A stretch of DNA of 64,000 nt, from contig NZ_JAJLQW010000001.1 of assembly GCF_025548535.1 (NCBI RefSeq), forward strand, positions 1,116,001 through 1,180,000. The letters run 5' to 3'. Below the pieces are notes generated by a model. That model saw only the letters and a list, made by a program, of their open reading frames with translations. It searched no databases and was not told where the DNA came from. This document shows, in pieces, positions 8,184-16,860 of the stretch. Made by a program: the position numbers and the translations under genes. Position 1 is the stretch's first letter; each line of letters starts with the position of its first letter. Origin of the DNA: Undibacterium sp. Jales W-56. GTDB lineage: Bacteria > Pseudomonadota > Gammaproteobacteria > Burkholderiales > Burkholderiaceae_D.

Positions 8184-9488
8184 TCAATTTTTGTGCTTGA
8201 TCACAGGATCAGGAATAGCCTCGATTTTTCCGAGTACGAAAACGAAGGAAATAATGCCGATCAACAAAATCACACCTGCGACAAAGAACGCATTGGCGAA
8301 AGAATTGGTGGCGCCGACGATATAACCGGTGACGATCGGCGCTGCTGCACCCATCAGGTTGTTCACGAAATTCATGATGCCGCCGATGGTGCCGGCACCG
8401 CCCTTAGGTGCAATCAAGGAGGGCAGCGACCAGCCTACCGGTGCGGCCGAAGCCAGGCCGCCGAGTGCGATTGAAATCCAGAAAATCGCCCACACCGGAT
8501 CGACAGTCTGTGTCGCACCGAACACGGCCAGGCCGAACAGCATGCCGACGATCAGTACGGTTTTGCGCACCTTCGATTCATCATGGCCGCGTGAGATCAG
8601 GTGATCGATCAGCCAGCCGCCGACAAACAGATCGGTTATCGTTGCAAATACCCAGGGAATCGCGGCATAGCCGGCCGATTTCAGAATGCTCATATGCATG
8701 GTTTGTACCAGATAGCCGGGCAGCCAGGTCAGGAACAGGTAAAACGAATAACCGTAGGCTGCAAAGCCGATCGTCAATCCCCAGACCTTGGTCTGTTTCA
8801 GCAAATAACCCAGCATGCCGATGGCGCCGCTTTCCGCCTTGCCCTCCGGTGCTGCACCGCCTTGCTGGATGTAATCGAGTTCCGCTTTGGATAAATGCGG
8901 GTCGGCACTCGGGTCGCGGTAAAAAATCCAGAATGCAATGAAATACAAGAAGCTCAGCACCGCAGTCAGGCCGAAGCCCCAACGCCAGCCGAAACTCACC
9001 ACGGTCACGGCCACCAGCGGCACACCGATCACATTGGAGAATTTAGCAGCGGCATCGAAAATTGCCGTTGCCAGACCGCGCTCCCTGCGCGGGAACCAGT
9101 AACCGGTCGCTTTCGAGCTGACAGGAAATGCCGGCGCTTCCGCGATGCCGAGCAAAACCCGCGCAAAAAAGATACCCGCAAAACCGCTGGAAAATGCCGT
9201 AATGGTGGACGCCACACCCCATAAGAAAGCGCCCCAGCGACCGACGCGGGTCGGGCCGAATTTGTCCAGCAGCATGCCTACCGGAATCTGCAATGTGGCA
9301 TACGACCAGGCGAATGCACTGAACAGCAATCCCATGTCGATGGCGCTGAGTTTGAATAATTCCTGGATTTGCGGTGCAGCGACGGACAGGCCGATACGAT
9401 CAATGTAATTGATCAGGACGCCGACGCCGAGCAAGGCGCCTATGCCCCAGCGTCGTCGTGGAATTGTTGGTGAATGAGGTGGTTTCAT
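8184..9488 (-). CDS. MFS transporter, ACS (anion:cation symporter) type, probable gluconate or sugar-acid permease
   Basis: Twelve-helix major facilitator that resembles the ACS/hexuronate-galactonate branch. Features are 'NYIDRIGLSVAAPQI' in the first helix region, the loop 2-3 motif 'GMLLDKFGPTRVGRWGAFLW', and 'RVLLGIAEAPAFPVSSKA' in helix 4. The start at 9488 is chosen because AAGGAG stands 6 bases upstream of that ATG. Starting at 9536 would add 16 residues with no ribosome binding site. It follows gntK by 107 bases on the same strand, so gluconate is the best guess for substrate, though glucarate, galactonate and tartrate carriers share these motifs. Confidence 0.85.
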   Translation of the reverse strand: MKPPHSPTIPRRRWGIGALLGVGVLINYIDRIGLSVAAPQIQELFKLSAIDMGLLFSAFAWSYATLQIPVGMLLDKFGPTRVGRWGAFLWGVASTITAFSSGFAGIFFARVLLGIAEAPAFPVSSKATGYWFPRRERGLATAIFDAAAKFSNVIGVPLVAVTVVSFGWRWGFGLTAVLSFLYFIAFWIFYRDPSADPHLSKAELDYIQQGGAAPEGKAESGAIGMLGYLLKQTKVWGLTIGFAAYGYSFYLFLTWLPGYLVQTMHMSILKSAGYAAIPWVFATITDLFVGGWLIDHLISRGHDESKVRKTVLIVGMLFGLAVFGATQTVDPVWAIFWISIALGGLASAAPVGWSLPSLIAPKGGAGTIGGIMNFVNNLMGAAAPIVTGYIVGATNSFANAFFVAGVILLIGIISFVFVLGKIEAIPDPVIKHKN

Positions 9489-9595
9489 GCTTGTCTCCTT
9501 GAGGGTATCGTTATTGGTTGTGTATTGGTTGGGCATTAGCTGCGTTGGGTGCTACGGTGCATCGGGATGACATCAGTAAAACGAAATGACCACCA

Positions 9596-10138
9596 TCAGC
9601 GCGTAGCCGATAAGTTCAGAATTTCTTGTATCAATACAGCAGGTTCTTTTTGAATATTCAGGCGAATGCTCTGTTCGTCGGCTTGCAGCGCTTGCAAATC
9701 TGCAAGCTGGCTATCGAGCAGCGACAAAGGCATGAAGTGATCGTTGCGGGCACGCATGCGGGCAGTGATCAGTTCACGGTCACCATCCAAATGTACGAAT
9801 ACCAGAGCAGGATCGGCTTCACGTAGCAGATCGCGGTATGCGCGCTTCAATGCCGAGCAGGACAGTACCAACCCCTGTCCTTTTGCCCGCGCAGCAGCAA
9901 GCTGTTGCTTCAATTGTTGTAGCCAATCAGCCCGGTCAATATCGGTCAGCGGAATAGCGGCCTGCATTTTCAGAATGTTGGCTGGCGGATGATATTTATC
10001 GCCTTCGATAAAAGGGATAGCGAGTTCGTTGGCCAGACGCTGACCGATTTCACTCTTACCGCAACCGCAGACCCCCATCACTACCCAGCGGAGGGAGGAT
10101 AAGGATGCGGCGGCTTGTTGATCAAGGTGGTAGTTCAC
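9596..10138 (-). CDS. gntK: Gluconokinase
   Basis: Phosphorylates D-gluconate with ATP to 6-phosphogluconate for the Entner-Doudoroff or pentose phosphate route. The P-loop 'VMGVCGCGKSEIG' appears about 22 residues in, followed by 'FIEGDKYHPPANILKM', 'IPLTDIDRADWL', 'VLSCSALKRAYRDLLR' and 'FMPLSLLDSQLADLQ', all characteristic of GntK. I choose the GTG at 10138 (180 residues) because AGGAA lies 8 bases upstream. The frame stays open to a TTG at 10168, which would overlap the proposed operator. A LacI-type operator sits just upstream, so expression is probably induced by gluconate through the neighbouring regulator. Confidence 0.92.
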   Translation of the reverse strand: MNYHLDQQAAASLSSLRWVVMGVCGCGKSEIGQRLANELAIPFIEGDKYHPPANILKMQAAIPLTDIDRADWLQQLKQQLAAARAKGQGLVLSCSALKRAYRDLLREADPALVFVHLDGDRELITARMRARNDHFMPLSLLDSQLADLQALQADEQSIRLNIQKEPAVLIQEILNLSATR

Positions 10139-10167
10139 AAGAATATTCCTGGAAAAGTTGCCATTCA

Positions 10168-10185
10168 AATGATAGCGCTAACATT
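10168..10185. promoter_or_regulatory. GntR-type (LacI family) operator upstream of gntK
   Basis: An 18-base near-perfect palindrome, AATGATAGC|GCTAACATT, with one mismatch between half-sites and a central CpG as usual for LacI/GalR operators. It resembles the ATGTTA-type half-sites bound by enterobacterial gluconate repressor. A second copy with the same half-site precedes gntR. It lies 30-47 bases upstream of the chosen gntK start. Confidence 0.75.
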
Positions 10186-10219
10186 AAGATCGGAGTTTAA
10201 TGATCGCGGCAGATTTGTA

Positions 10220-10249
10220 AAGAAAAATCCATGTTGCGAAGCAGCATGG
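10220..10249 (-). terminator. Probable terminator of gntR
   Basis: On the minus strand CCATGCTGC and GCAACATGG (10249-10229 on the plus strand) form a 9-base-pair stem with one C-A mismatch and a 3-base loop, followed by ATTTTTCTTT. It separates gntR from gntK, consistent with gntK having its own promoter and operator. Confidence 0.6.
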
Positions 10250-10373
10250 AAAGGCTATGAAAATAAGCTGAAAGTGAAATAAAAAAGATGAAAAATACCC
10301 GTTATCGCAGGAGCGGATGGCGGGAGAAGTGCTTCAGCTTCGGTGGCTGACAGCGTTTCCGGCATGTGGTTTT

Positions 10374-11402
10374 TTAGGCGCTTTCGCGAGCCATTAAGGT
10401 GAATCCCAGATCGATCTGGGGTTGAGCGACTGTTTCTTTGCGGATGATGGAGCGTAATAAGGCTGCGGCTTCAAAGCCGACCCGATAGCGTGGCGTGCTG
10501 ATCGTCGTGACGGACGGTTTCATCCAGGCGGAGGCCGGTAAATCATTGAAGCCGCAAATCGCTATTTGCTCCGGAACGGCGATTCCGCGCCGCTGGCATT
10601 GGTAAATCGCACCGTGCGCCAGATCGTCATTGCAGCAGAAAATCGCATCGCAATCAGGGACCACCGACAGCATGCGCCCCAGTAATTCCGCGCCGAGCGC
10701 AATAGTCGAAGGGTCGCCGACCATGACTTCGAGTTTGCTGTCATACATACCGGCTTCACGCATCGCTTTGCGATAACCTTCGGCACGTTTTAATGTCCGC
10801 TCGTCAAGCTGCGCGCCCATGAAGCCAATGCGGCAGTGGCCTTTATCCAGCAGGTAACGGGTCATGGTGTAGCCAGCCTGAGACTGTGAAAAACCGACTG
10901 TAAACGCACTCCCTTTTTCCGCCAGATCCATCATGGATACGATAGGTACCTGCGAAGCTTGCAGAATCTGTTCTACCCGCGGGCTATGCGACATGCCTGA
11001 TAGCAGGATGCCATCCGGATTCGACTGCAGATAAATGCCCAGTAATTTTTCTTCTTCGGCATCCGAATAACGGGTATTGCCGATCAGGATTTGATAATCG
11101 TCGGCATCCAGCGCATCCTGAATGCCTGCCAGCACTTCGGTAAACACGGCATTCGACAAGGATGGCACTAACACCACAATCACATTCGATTGCGCCGATG
11201 CCAGCGCCCGCGCCGCCCGGTTCGGCACATAACCCAATTCCGCCACGGCCTGCTCCACGCGCTGGCGCAGACTAGCGGAAACCAGGTCAGGCTGATTAAT
11301 GGCGCGCGAGGCGGTCATGCTGGCAACGCCCGCTTTGGCGGCTACTTCGGCCAGCGTGATTTTGCCGCTTGCGCGTCCCCTGATGGTCTGAGCTTTGGTC
11401 AT
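10374..11402 (-). CDS. gntR: LacI-family transcriptional regulator of gluconate genes
   Basis: DNA-binding repressor of 342 residues. The N-terminal LacI helix-turn-helix reads 'ITLAEVAAKAGVASMTASRAIN' (split here at about residues 15-36) with the hinge '...LGYVPNRAARALAS'. The periplasmic-binding-protein-like sensor domain follows ('VIVVLVPSLSNAVFTEVLAG', 'ILLSGMSHS', 'AIFCCNDDLAHGAIYQC', 'ICGFNDLPASAW'). The start at 11402 is chosen because the frame upstream of it lacks domain similarity. An operator like the one before gntK lies 13 bases upstream of this ATG, suggesting autoregulation. The target assignment rests on adjacency to gntK and the shared operator. The protein is LacI-type, not a member of the GntR/FadR family, despite the symbol. 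Confidence 0.85.
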   Translation of the reverse strand: MTKAQTIRGRASGKITLAEVAAKAGVASMTASRAINQPDLVSASLRQRVEQAVAELGYVPNRAARALASAQSNVIVVLVPSLSNAVFTEVLAGIQDALDADDYQILIGNTRYSDAEEEKLLGIYLQSNPDGILLSGMSHSPRVEQILQASQVPIVSMMDLAEKGSAFTVGFSQSQAGYTMTRYLLDKGHCRIGFMGAQLDERTLKRAEGYRKAMREAGMYDSKLEVMVGDPSTIALGAELLGRMLSVVPDCDAIFCCNDDLAHGAIYQCQRRGIAVPEQIAICGFNDLPASAWMKPSVTTISTPRYRVGFEAAALLRSIIRKETVAQPQIDLGFTLMARESA

Positions 11403-11414
11403 AAAAAGCAAAAA

Positions 11415-11432
11415 AATGTTAGCGTTAACAAA
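11415..11432. promoter_or_regulatory. GntR-type operator upstream of gntR (autoregulatory)
   Basis: AATGTTAGC|GTTAACAAA is an imperfect palindrome containing the TGTTA...TAACA core. Its left half is identical to the inverse of the right half of the gntK operator. It sits 13 bases before the gntR start, where bound repressor would block transcription or early elongation. Confidence 0.65.
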
Positions 11433-11878
11433 TGATGGAGGGTACTTTATACCATACGAAAGGCCGTATAAAAATCCATAGAAAATATGGTCTGAAAGCC
11501 GCTTCCGTACTTTCACATGAATCAATTATTTTGCATAGCAAAGATGGGGCATTGTAAGCGCAGATATTCGATCCGGTGTTATCGCCTTCGCATTTTAGGA
11601 GAGGTAATCCAGCCGCGAAGTTCTCGACGATCTGCCAGCCCTTGATCGGTAAAGCGTTGCGGTACATCCGTTGGGCGGCAAATTGCCATTCTTATTTCAA
11701 GGCGCTAGCCAAAGGCTGCCTGCACTCCTGAATGAAAACGGCCCAGTCGTCAAGGCGAGCGGGCCGTTAAAACGCTCCTTAACATTGGTCGATTGGGTTA
11801 TCAGAAAAAAACTTCACTGAACCGTATTGCCTGATGAGGGTGTTTTGTCTGCGGTGAATTAATTTGCAATTTGCGGAT
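11433..11878. other. 446-base gene-free stretch between gntR and the oxidoreductase gene
   Basis: It holds the gntR promoter side and the terminator at 11735-11768. A minus-strand open frame (11691-11425) has a start at 11667 and would encode about 80 residues ('MYRNALPIKGWQIVENFAAG...'). It has no clear ribosome binding site and overlaps the gntR operator. Its first half has a protein-like composition, so it may be a gene remnant. I do not call it a gene. Confidence 0.5.
11735..11768 (-). terminator. Terminator of the quinone oxidoreductase gene
   Basis: AACGGCCC (11737-11744) pairs with GGGCCGTT (11761-11768). Read on the minus strand the stem is followed by TTTTC. It is GC-rich and lies about 110 bases after the oxidoreductase stop codon. 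Confidence 0.7.
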
Positions 11879-12859
11879 TTATTTTTCTGGCTGGATGACG
11901 ACTTTTCCGGTGACTTTGCGTGCCGCGATGTCGTTCAGGGCAATTGCCGTATCTTTGAGCGAATAGCGGCCCGAGATATGTGGTTTGATTTTGCCTTGCG
12001 CTAACCAGCCCATCAATTCGCCCATCGCCGCCATATTGGCTTTCGGCTCACGCTTGGCAAATTCGCCCCAGAACACACCGACCAGCGATGCGCCTTTTAG
12101 CAAAGTCAGATTTAAAGGCAGCTTAGGGATTTCTCCATTGGCGAATCCGATCACCAGGTAGCGACCGCGCCAGGCGATGGAGCGGAATGCGGGCTCAGCA
12201 TAAATGCCGCCAACCGGGTCGTAAATTACATCCGGTCCTTTGCCATCAGTGGCTGCTTTGATCGCCTCACGCAAATCTTCGGTGCTGTAATTGATCGTCA
12301 GATCAGCGCCATGCTCTTTGCAAATAGCGAGTTTTTCATCCGAAGAGGCCGCGGCAATGACACGCGCTCCTAATGCCTTGCCAATTTCTATTGCCGCCAG
12401 ACCGACGCCACCCGCCGCACCCAGCACCAGCATGGTTTCGCCCGCTTTCAATTGAGCGCGATCAACCACCGCATGGTGCGAGGTGCCATAGGTCAGCGTG
12501 ATGGCCGCTGCGGTGTCAAAGTCCATGCCGGGAGGCATTGGCATCACCGCCTGAGCGGGTGCCACGACTTGCTGGGCAAATGCGCCATGACCGATGAAGG
12601 CAATCACTTTGTCGCCGACCTTGATCTTGCTAACGCCTTCACCGACGGCTCGCACCACGCCGGAGAGTTCGCTACCCGGGATGAACGGCAATTCCGGCTT
12701 GAATTGATATTTATTCTGGATGATGAGCACATCGGGAAAGTTAACCCCCGCTGCTTTGACATCGATCACGACCTGTCCTGCGCCAGGCAACAGATCCGGT
12801 AAATCTTCTACTACCAAGGTGTCGGGTAATCCCCAGGCTTTGCACAATACCGCTTTCAT
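11879..12859 (-). CDS. NADPH:quinone oxidoreductase-like MDR family protein
   Basis: Medium-chain dehydrogenase/reductase of 326 residues without the catalytic or structural zinc cysteines, placing it with quinone oxidoreductases and related enoyl reductases. The GroES-like domain contains 'GVNFPDVLIIQNKYQ' and 'FIPGSELSGVVRAVGEGV'. The Rossmann domain carries the NADPH motif 'VLGAAGGVGLAAIEIGKALG' (about 143-162) and 'GADLTINYSTEDLREAI'. The probable activity is NADPH-dependent reduction of quinones or activated alkenes; the physiological substrate cannot be read from sequence. It is a single-gene unit, divergent from surE with about 100 bases between them. Confidence 0.88.
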   Translation of the reverse strand: MKAVLCKAWGLPDTLVVEDLPDLLPGAGQVVIDVKAAGVNFPDVLIIQNKYQFKPELPFIPGSELSGVVRAVGEGVSKIKVGDKVIAFIGHGAFAQQVVAPAQAVMPMPPGMDFDTAAAITLTYGTSHHAVVDRAQLKAGETMLVLGAAGGVGLAAIEIGKALGARVIAAASSDEKLAICKEHGADLTINYSTEDLREAIKAATDGKGPDVIYDPVGGIYAEPAFRSIAWRGRYLVIGFANGEIPKLPLNLTLLKGASLVGVFWGEFAKREPKANMAAMGELMGWLAQGKIKPHISGRYSLKDTAIALNDIAARKVTGKVVIQPEK

Positions 12860-12967
12860 GTCTTTGTCTCCTGATTAAAATAGTACGGTCGTTTGATTTT
12901 ATGATTATGCCGCAAAAAACAGCCGGTTGTCTGATTTTGCAAAGTTGCATCGGTTAAAATGTCAGAC

Positions 12968-13717
12968 ATGAAAATCCTGATCAGTAATGACGATGGTTAC
13001 CTTGCGCCCGGCATCATTGCCCTGGCCGATGCTTTATCCGCAATTGCGGAGGTTACTGTAGTAGCACCGGACAGCAATCGATCCGGTAGTTCAAATGCTT
13101 TGACGCTAGATCGACCTCTGTCTGCCTATCGTGCGGCAAACGGCTATTATTTCGTCAATGGTACTCCTTCAGATTGCGTGCACATTGCCTTGACGGCGAT
13201 TATGCCGACCAGGCCGGATTTAATCGTGTCCGGTATTAATCAGGGACAAAACATGGGCGACGATACCCTGTATTCGGGTACTGTTGCTGCGGCAACTGAG
13301 GGATATCTGTTCGGCATTCCTGCCATCGCTTTTTCACAAGTGGACAAAGGCTGGGCGCACCTGGATGCTGCTGCGAGAACGGCCCGCGAAATGATAGAGC
13401 GAGGTTTCCCGACTTTAAGCCAGCCGTTTTTGTTGAATGTGAATATTCCTAATCTCGATTACGCAGAGATTAAAGGCGTCAAGGCCGCCAGATTGGGCAA
13501 ACGTCATACTTCCGAACCGGTAATTAAAGCGTTTGATCCACATGGGCGGGAGATCTATTGGATAGGGCCTCCGGGGATGGCCAAAGATGCCGGTGAGGGC
13601 ACGGATTTTTATGTGACAGGGCAGGGCTATGTATCGCTGACGCCGCTGCAGATTGATTTAACCAATACCCGGCAACTGGCCCAATTGCAAAGCGAATTCG
13701 GAGCCGGTGTGATATGA
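12968..13717 (+). CDS. surE: 5'/3'-nucleotidase SurE
   Basis: Metal-dependent survival protein that dephosphorylates nucleoside 5'- and 3'-monophosphates. The N-terminus '[16 protein letters not shown]' contributes metal ligands D8 and D9. '[10 protein letters not shown]' (S39) and '[13 protein letters not shown]' complete the metal site, and '[12 protein letters not shown]' is the family signature. I take the ATG at 12968 (249 residues) because it gives the canonical SurE N-terminus. An in-frame ATG at 12959 would add three residues. Neither has a good Shine-Dalgarno. The stop overlaps the pcm start by four bases (ATGA), so translation is coupled, as in the classical surE-pcm-nlpD-rpoS cluster. 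Confidence 0.96.
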   Translation: MKILISNDDGYLAPGIIALADALSAIAEVTVVAPDSNRSGSSNALTLDRPLSAYRAANGYYFVNGTPSDCVHIALTAIMPTRPDLIVSGINQGQNMGDDTLYSGTVAAATEGYLFGIPAIAFSQVDKGWAHLDAAARTAREMIERGFPTLSQPFLLNVNIPNLDYAEIKGVKAARLGKRHTSEPVIKAFDPHGREIYWIGPPGMAKDAGEGTDFYVTGQGYVSLTPLQIDLTNTRQLAQLQSEFGAGVI

Positions 13718-14574
13718 ACAAAGACGGCAAACGCTTCCCGCTCAGCTTGTCGTCAGTAGTGGACCGGGCCGGCAAAGCAACGGTACGGCCAACGCATGCC
13801 CCTAAAACGGCAACCCAGCAAACCGCGATGCAAAATGCGCTGACGCACGGAACGACAAAAAAGCAGTTCACGACAGCCCAAGCGGTGCCGCCAACCAAAA
13901 TTGCCCAGCAAAAAATCACTCCGAATCAGCCTAGCAGTCCATTAGTATCTGACGCTGTGCGACGCGCCATGGTGGCAAGAGTGGCGCAACAAGGCGTCAA
14001 AGATCAACTGGTGCTGTCCGCACTTGAAGCCATTCCAAGGCATTTGTTTGTGCAGTCGGGATTGGCCAGCCAGGCATACATCGATGCCGCGCTTCCAATC
14101 GGGCATCATCAAACCATCTCGCAACCTTATATCGTTGCCCGCATGACAGAAATTATGCGCGATGGAGGCAATTTAAATCGCGTATTGGAAATCGGTACGG
14201 GCTGCGGTTATCAGGCCGCCGTCCTGTCACTGGTGGCCAAGGAAGTATTTTCTATTGAGCGTATAAAAGCCTTGCATGAGCTGGCAAAAAATAATTTGCG
14301 GCCCATGCGGATTGCCAATATTCGCTTGCATTACGGCGATGGTATGTTGGGATTGCCTCAGGTTGCACCGTTTGACGGTATCATTATGGCTGCAGCAGGT
14401 ATGGAAGTGCCAAAAGCCTTGTTGGAACAGCTGACAATTGGTGGACGCTTGATCGCTCCTGTTGGCGGCGCCAGCCAAGTTCTGCAATTAATTCAACGTA
14501 CGGCGAAAAATGAATGGAAAAGTTCGGTATTGGAACGCTGTCATTTCGTCCCTTTGCACCAAGGCGTCATCTGA
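13714..14574 (+). CDS. pcm: Protein-L-isoaspartate O-methyltransferase with N-terminal extension
   Basis: Repairs isomerised Asp/Asn residues by SAM-dependent methylation of L-isoaspartate. The catalytic core begins near residue 80. It contains '[13 protein letters not shown]' (substrate loop), SAM motif I '[15 protein letters not shown]' (about 158-172), '[20 protein letters not shown]' and 'GGRLIAPVG'. At 286 residues it exceeds the 208-residue E. coli enzyme because of a basic, Gln/Thr-rich, low-complexity N-terminal stretch of about 75 residues. The start is the ATG overlapping the surE stop. An internal start cannot be excluded: the Met at about residue 86 would leave a shorter core. Confidence 0.94.
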   Translation: MNKDGKRFPLSLSSVVDRAGKATVRPTHAPKTATQQTAMQNALTHGTTKKQFTTAQAVPPTKIAQQKITPNQPSSPLVSDAVRRAMVARVAQQGVKDQLVLSALEAIPRHLFVQSGLASQAYIDAALPIGHHQTISQPYIVARMTEIMRDGGNLNRVLEIGTGCGYQAAVLSLVAKEVFSIERIKALHELAKNNLRPMRIANIRLHYGDGMLGLPQVAPFDGIIMAAAGMEVPKALLEQLTIGGRLIAPVGGASQVLQLIQRTAKNEWKSSVLERCHFVPLHQGVI

Positions 14575-14610
14575 TGTTGATGCGCAGATGTTTAATCAAG
14601 TGAATTCGTA

Positions 14611-15567
14611 ATGAGTATGAAGAAATATAAACTAGTAACGGCGTCAATCTTGCTGGCTCTGATCAGTGCTTGTAGCACTACGCCAAATAATGCGCCGGTG
14701 GTCGAACGCGGTGTCGACGGCAGAACGCAGAATCCGTCAAATATGGCAGCGTCTGAGACAGGGCTTGCGGCCAAGCCTGTAGATGCGCGTAATATCTATA
14801 TCGTCAAAAAAGGCGATACTTTATTTCGCATTGCATTGGATCACGGTCAAAGCTATAGCGACATCGTGACCTGGAATAATCTTAAAAACCCGAATGATAT
14901 CAAAGTCGATCAGGTGTTGCGCATAGCGCCTCCCGATGGCAGCGCCAGTGTGCAAACAGGCGCGGTTGTCAGCAGTCCAGGCGCTGAAGTCCGGCCTTTG
15001 TCGTCGCTCAATCCATCCGCGAATAAAACCGGTCCGCGCGGTGATAAGCGTCCTTATTCCGAAGCGGCTTTAGCGGAGATGCAAAAGTCAGATGCGCCGA
15101 ATGCAACGGTTGTTGCGCCAGTTGTTGCCAGTGTGTCGAAGCCGGAGATTGCCACTCCGCCAAAACCAGTCGACCTTGCCCCAGCTCCGGCAGAGACGGA
15201 ATCGGTGGACTGGATGTGGCCGGCAGATGGCAAGGTGATTGCCGGTTATGACGAGGCTAAAAACAAGGGTTTGGATATCTCGGGTAAATTAGGGCAAGAT
15301 GTGCTGGCAGCCGGTGCCGGTAAGGTCATGTATGCGGGGAGTGGAATACGTGGTTATGGTAACCTTGTTATTATCAAGCATACCAACACCTTGCTTTCGG
15401 CTTATGCGCACAATAAAGCGATCTTGGTGAAAGAAGGCCAGGCAATTAATAAAGGTCAAAAAATTGCCGAGATGGGGAATTCCGACAGCGATGCTGTGAA
15501 GCTGCATTTTGAAATCCGTCAACAAGGCAAGCCGGTCGATCCTTCAAAATTTTTACCCCGTCAGTAG
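14611..15567 (+). CDS. nlpD: Murein hydrolase activator lipoprotein NlpD (LysM + degenerate M23)
   Basis: Envelope lipoprotein that activates cell-division amidases. It has a lipoprotein signal with lipobox 'LISAC' (Cys21), a LysM peptidoglycan-binding domain (about 63-107, 'IYIVKKGDTLFRIALDHG'), a Pro/Ala-rich linker, and a C-terminal LytM/M23 domain (about 205-315). The M23 domain reads 'NKGLDIS' where active enzymes have HxxxD, so the metal ligand His is missing. This fits NlpD being an activator, not a hydrolase. The gene lies 36 bases after pcm and 97 bases before rpoS. In relatives the main rpoS promoter lies inside nlpD. Confidence 0.94.
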   Translation: MSMKKYKLVTASILLALISACSTTPNNAPVVERGVDGRTQNPSNMAASETGLAAKPVDARNIYIVKKGDTLFRIALDHGQSYSDIVTWNNLKNPNDIKVDQVLRIAPPDGSASVQTGAVVSSPGAEVRPLSSLNPSANKTGPRGDKRPYSEAALAEMQKSDAPNATVVAPVVASVSKPEIATPPKPVDLAPAPAETESVDWMWPADGKVIAGYDEAKNKGLDISGKLGQDVLAAGAGKVMYAGSGIRGYGNLVIIKHTNTLLSAYAHNKAILVKEGQAINKGQKIAEMGNSDSDAVKLHFEIRQQGKPVDPSKFLPRQ

Positions 15568-15664
15568 CAATCAAAAGAAAGCAAGCGTATTGCCGATGCG
15601 TTTAATTTTTGGTGAGTTTTCTTAGCGTCATTAAAATAGGATAAGTCGTTTTATTACCTCAACT

Positions 15665-16720
15665 ATGCCGAATACTTCTTCCAAGCATCAACTGCAATCG
15701 ACTGAAATAGAGGACGATCAGGATCGTCTCGTTGATGTGGCGACCGAGCAGTTGGCTGTCCCTTCAGATTTTTCTGAGGACGAGACTGAGGAGGTACAAG
15801 ATAGTCAGGACGGACAAAACGATAATCCTATTTCTTTAATCGTCGCCCCGATTGACGAATTAAAAACGGTATTGGCGGCTGAACTGTCGACCGACACCAC
15901 GCAGCATTATCTGAATCAAATCGGCACTCGTCCCTTGTTTGCAGTTGCCGAAGAGCTGCATTACGCAACGTTAGCGAAGCAGGGTAATTTTGAGGCTCGT
16001 CAAAAAATGATCGAGCACAATTTACGTCTGGTCGTCTCTATCGCAAAACACTATATCAACCGCGGCGTTGCTCTGCTCGATATGATAGAGGAGGGCAATC
16101 TTGGCCTGATGCATGCGATTGACAAGTTTGAGCCGGAGCGCGGTTTCCGGTTTTCTACCTATGCGACCTGGTGGATACGCCAGAGTATTGAGCGCGCTAT
16201 CATGAATCAGGCGAGGACGATCCGCTTGCCGGTGCACATGGTTCGTGAACTGAACCAAATTCTGCGCGCCAAATATCATCTCGAATCGCAGCAACATGAC
16301 GGTCGTGACGCTGCGCTGGAAGATATTGCGCATCTGGTGGACAGGCCGATCGATGAGGTGCAGGATATTCTGGCCTTATCCGAGCACGCAACTTCTCTCG
16401 ATACGCCGCTGGATAATGATCCGCAGTCAAGCCTGATGGACATGCTGCCCGGCGATAGCGAAGACACGCCGGATATTCGTGCTGAACATCATGAAATGAC
16501 TATCCTGGTACGCGACTGGTTATCTAAATTGCCTGACAAACAAAGAATCGTCATTGTGCGCCGCTTCGGTCTGGATAATGATGATCCTGCGACCCTGGAA
16601 ACCCTGGCGGATGAAATGGGCATCACACGCGAGCGTGTGCGCCAGATTCAGCAAGAAGCATTGATTAAGCTGAAGCGCTCATTCGCATCGCGCGGCGTAG
16701 GTCGGGATGCCTTGCTGTAG
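15665..16720 (+). CDS. rpoS: RNA polymerase sigma factor RpoS
   Basis: Stationary-phase and general-stress sigma factor of 351 residues. After an acidic N-terminal extension come region 1.2 ('[16 protein letters not shown]'), region 2 ('[15 protein letters not shown]', '[19 protein letters not shown]', '[17 protein letters not shown]'), region 3, and region 4 with the helix-turn-helix '[20 protein letters not shown]'. Its position after nlpD is diagnostic and separates it from RpoD and RpoH. The start ATG has only a weak AGGA-like sequence upstream (31 bases away), in line with post-transcriptional control of rpoS, and hfq is encoded 11 kb downstream. Confidence 0.97.
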   Translation: MPNTSSKHQLQSTEIEDDQDRLVDVATEQLAVPSDFSEDETEEVQDSQDGQNDNPISLIVAPIDELKTVLAAELSTDTTQHYLNQIGTRPLFAVAEELHYATLAKQGNFEARQKMIEHNLRLVVSIAKHYINRGVALLDMIEEGNLGLMHAIDKFEPERGFRFSTYATWWIRQSIERAIMNQARTIRLPVHMVRELNQILRAKYHLESQQHDGRDAALEDIAHLVDRPIDEVQDILALSEHATSLDTPLDNDPQSSLMDMLPGDSEDTPDIRAEHHEMTILVRDWLSKLPDKQRIVIVRRFGLDNDDPATLETLADEMGITRERVRQIQQEALIKLKRSFASRGVGRDALL

Positions 16721-16860
16721 TCTCGTTTCGTTTTCTCTCTAGCGCCGGTCGTGATGCAAATTCCCTGCATCAATTGCGGATGGCCGGTCAGATTCTCTTA
16801 TAATCCCGCTTTCTGAATATTTCCTAACCGGCGTGACGACGATGTCACGCCTTGTTCACT

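Noticed and set aside
8408..8941. 177-codon plus-strand frame over the MFS gene
   Set aside because: It is an antisense shadow, very rich in Arg/Ser/Pro, with no ribosome binding site.
9489..9536. Longer MFS frame starting at 9536
   Set aside because: The ATG at 9488 has an AAGGAG ribosome binding site, and the extra 16 residues are not typical of the family.
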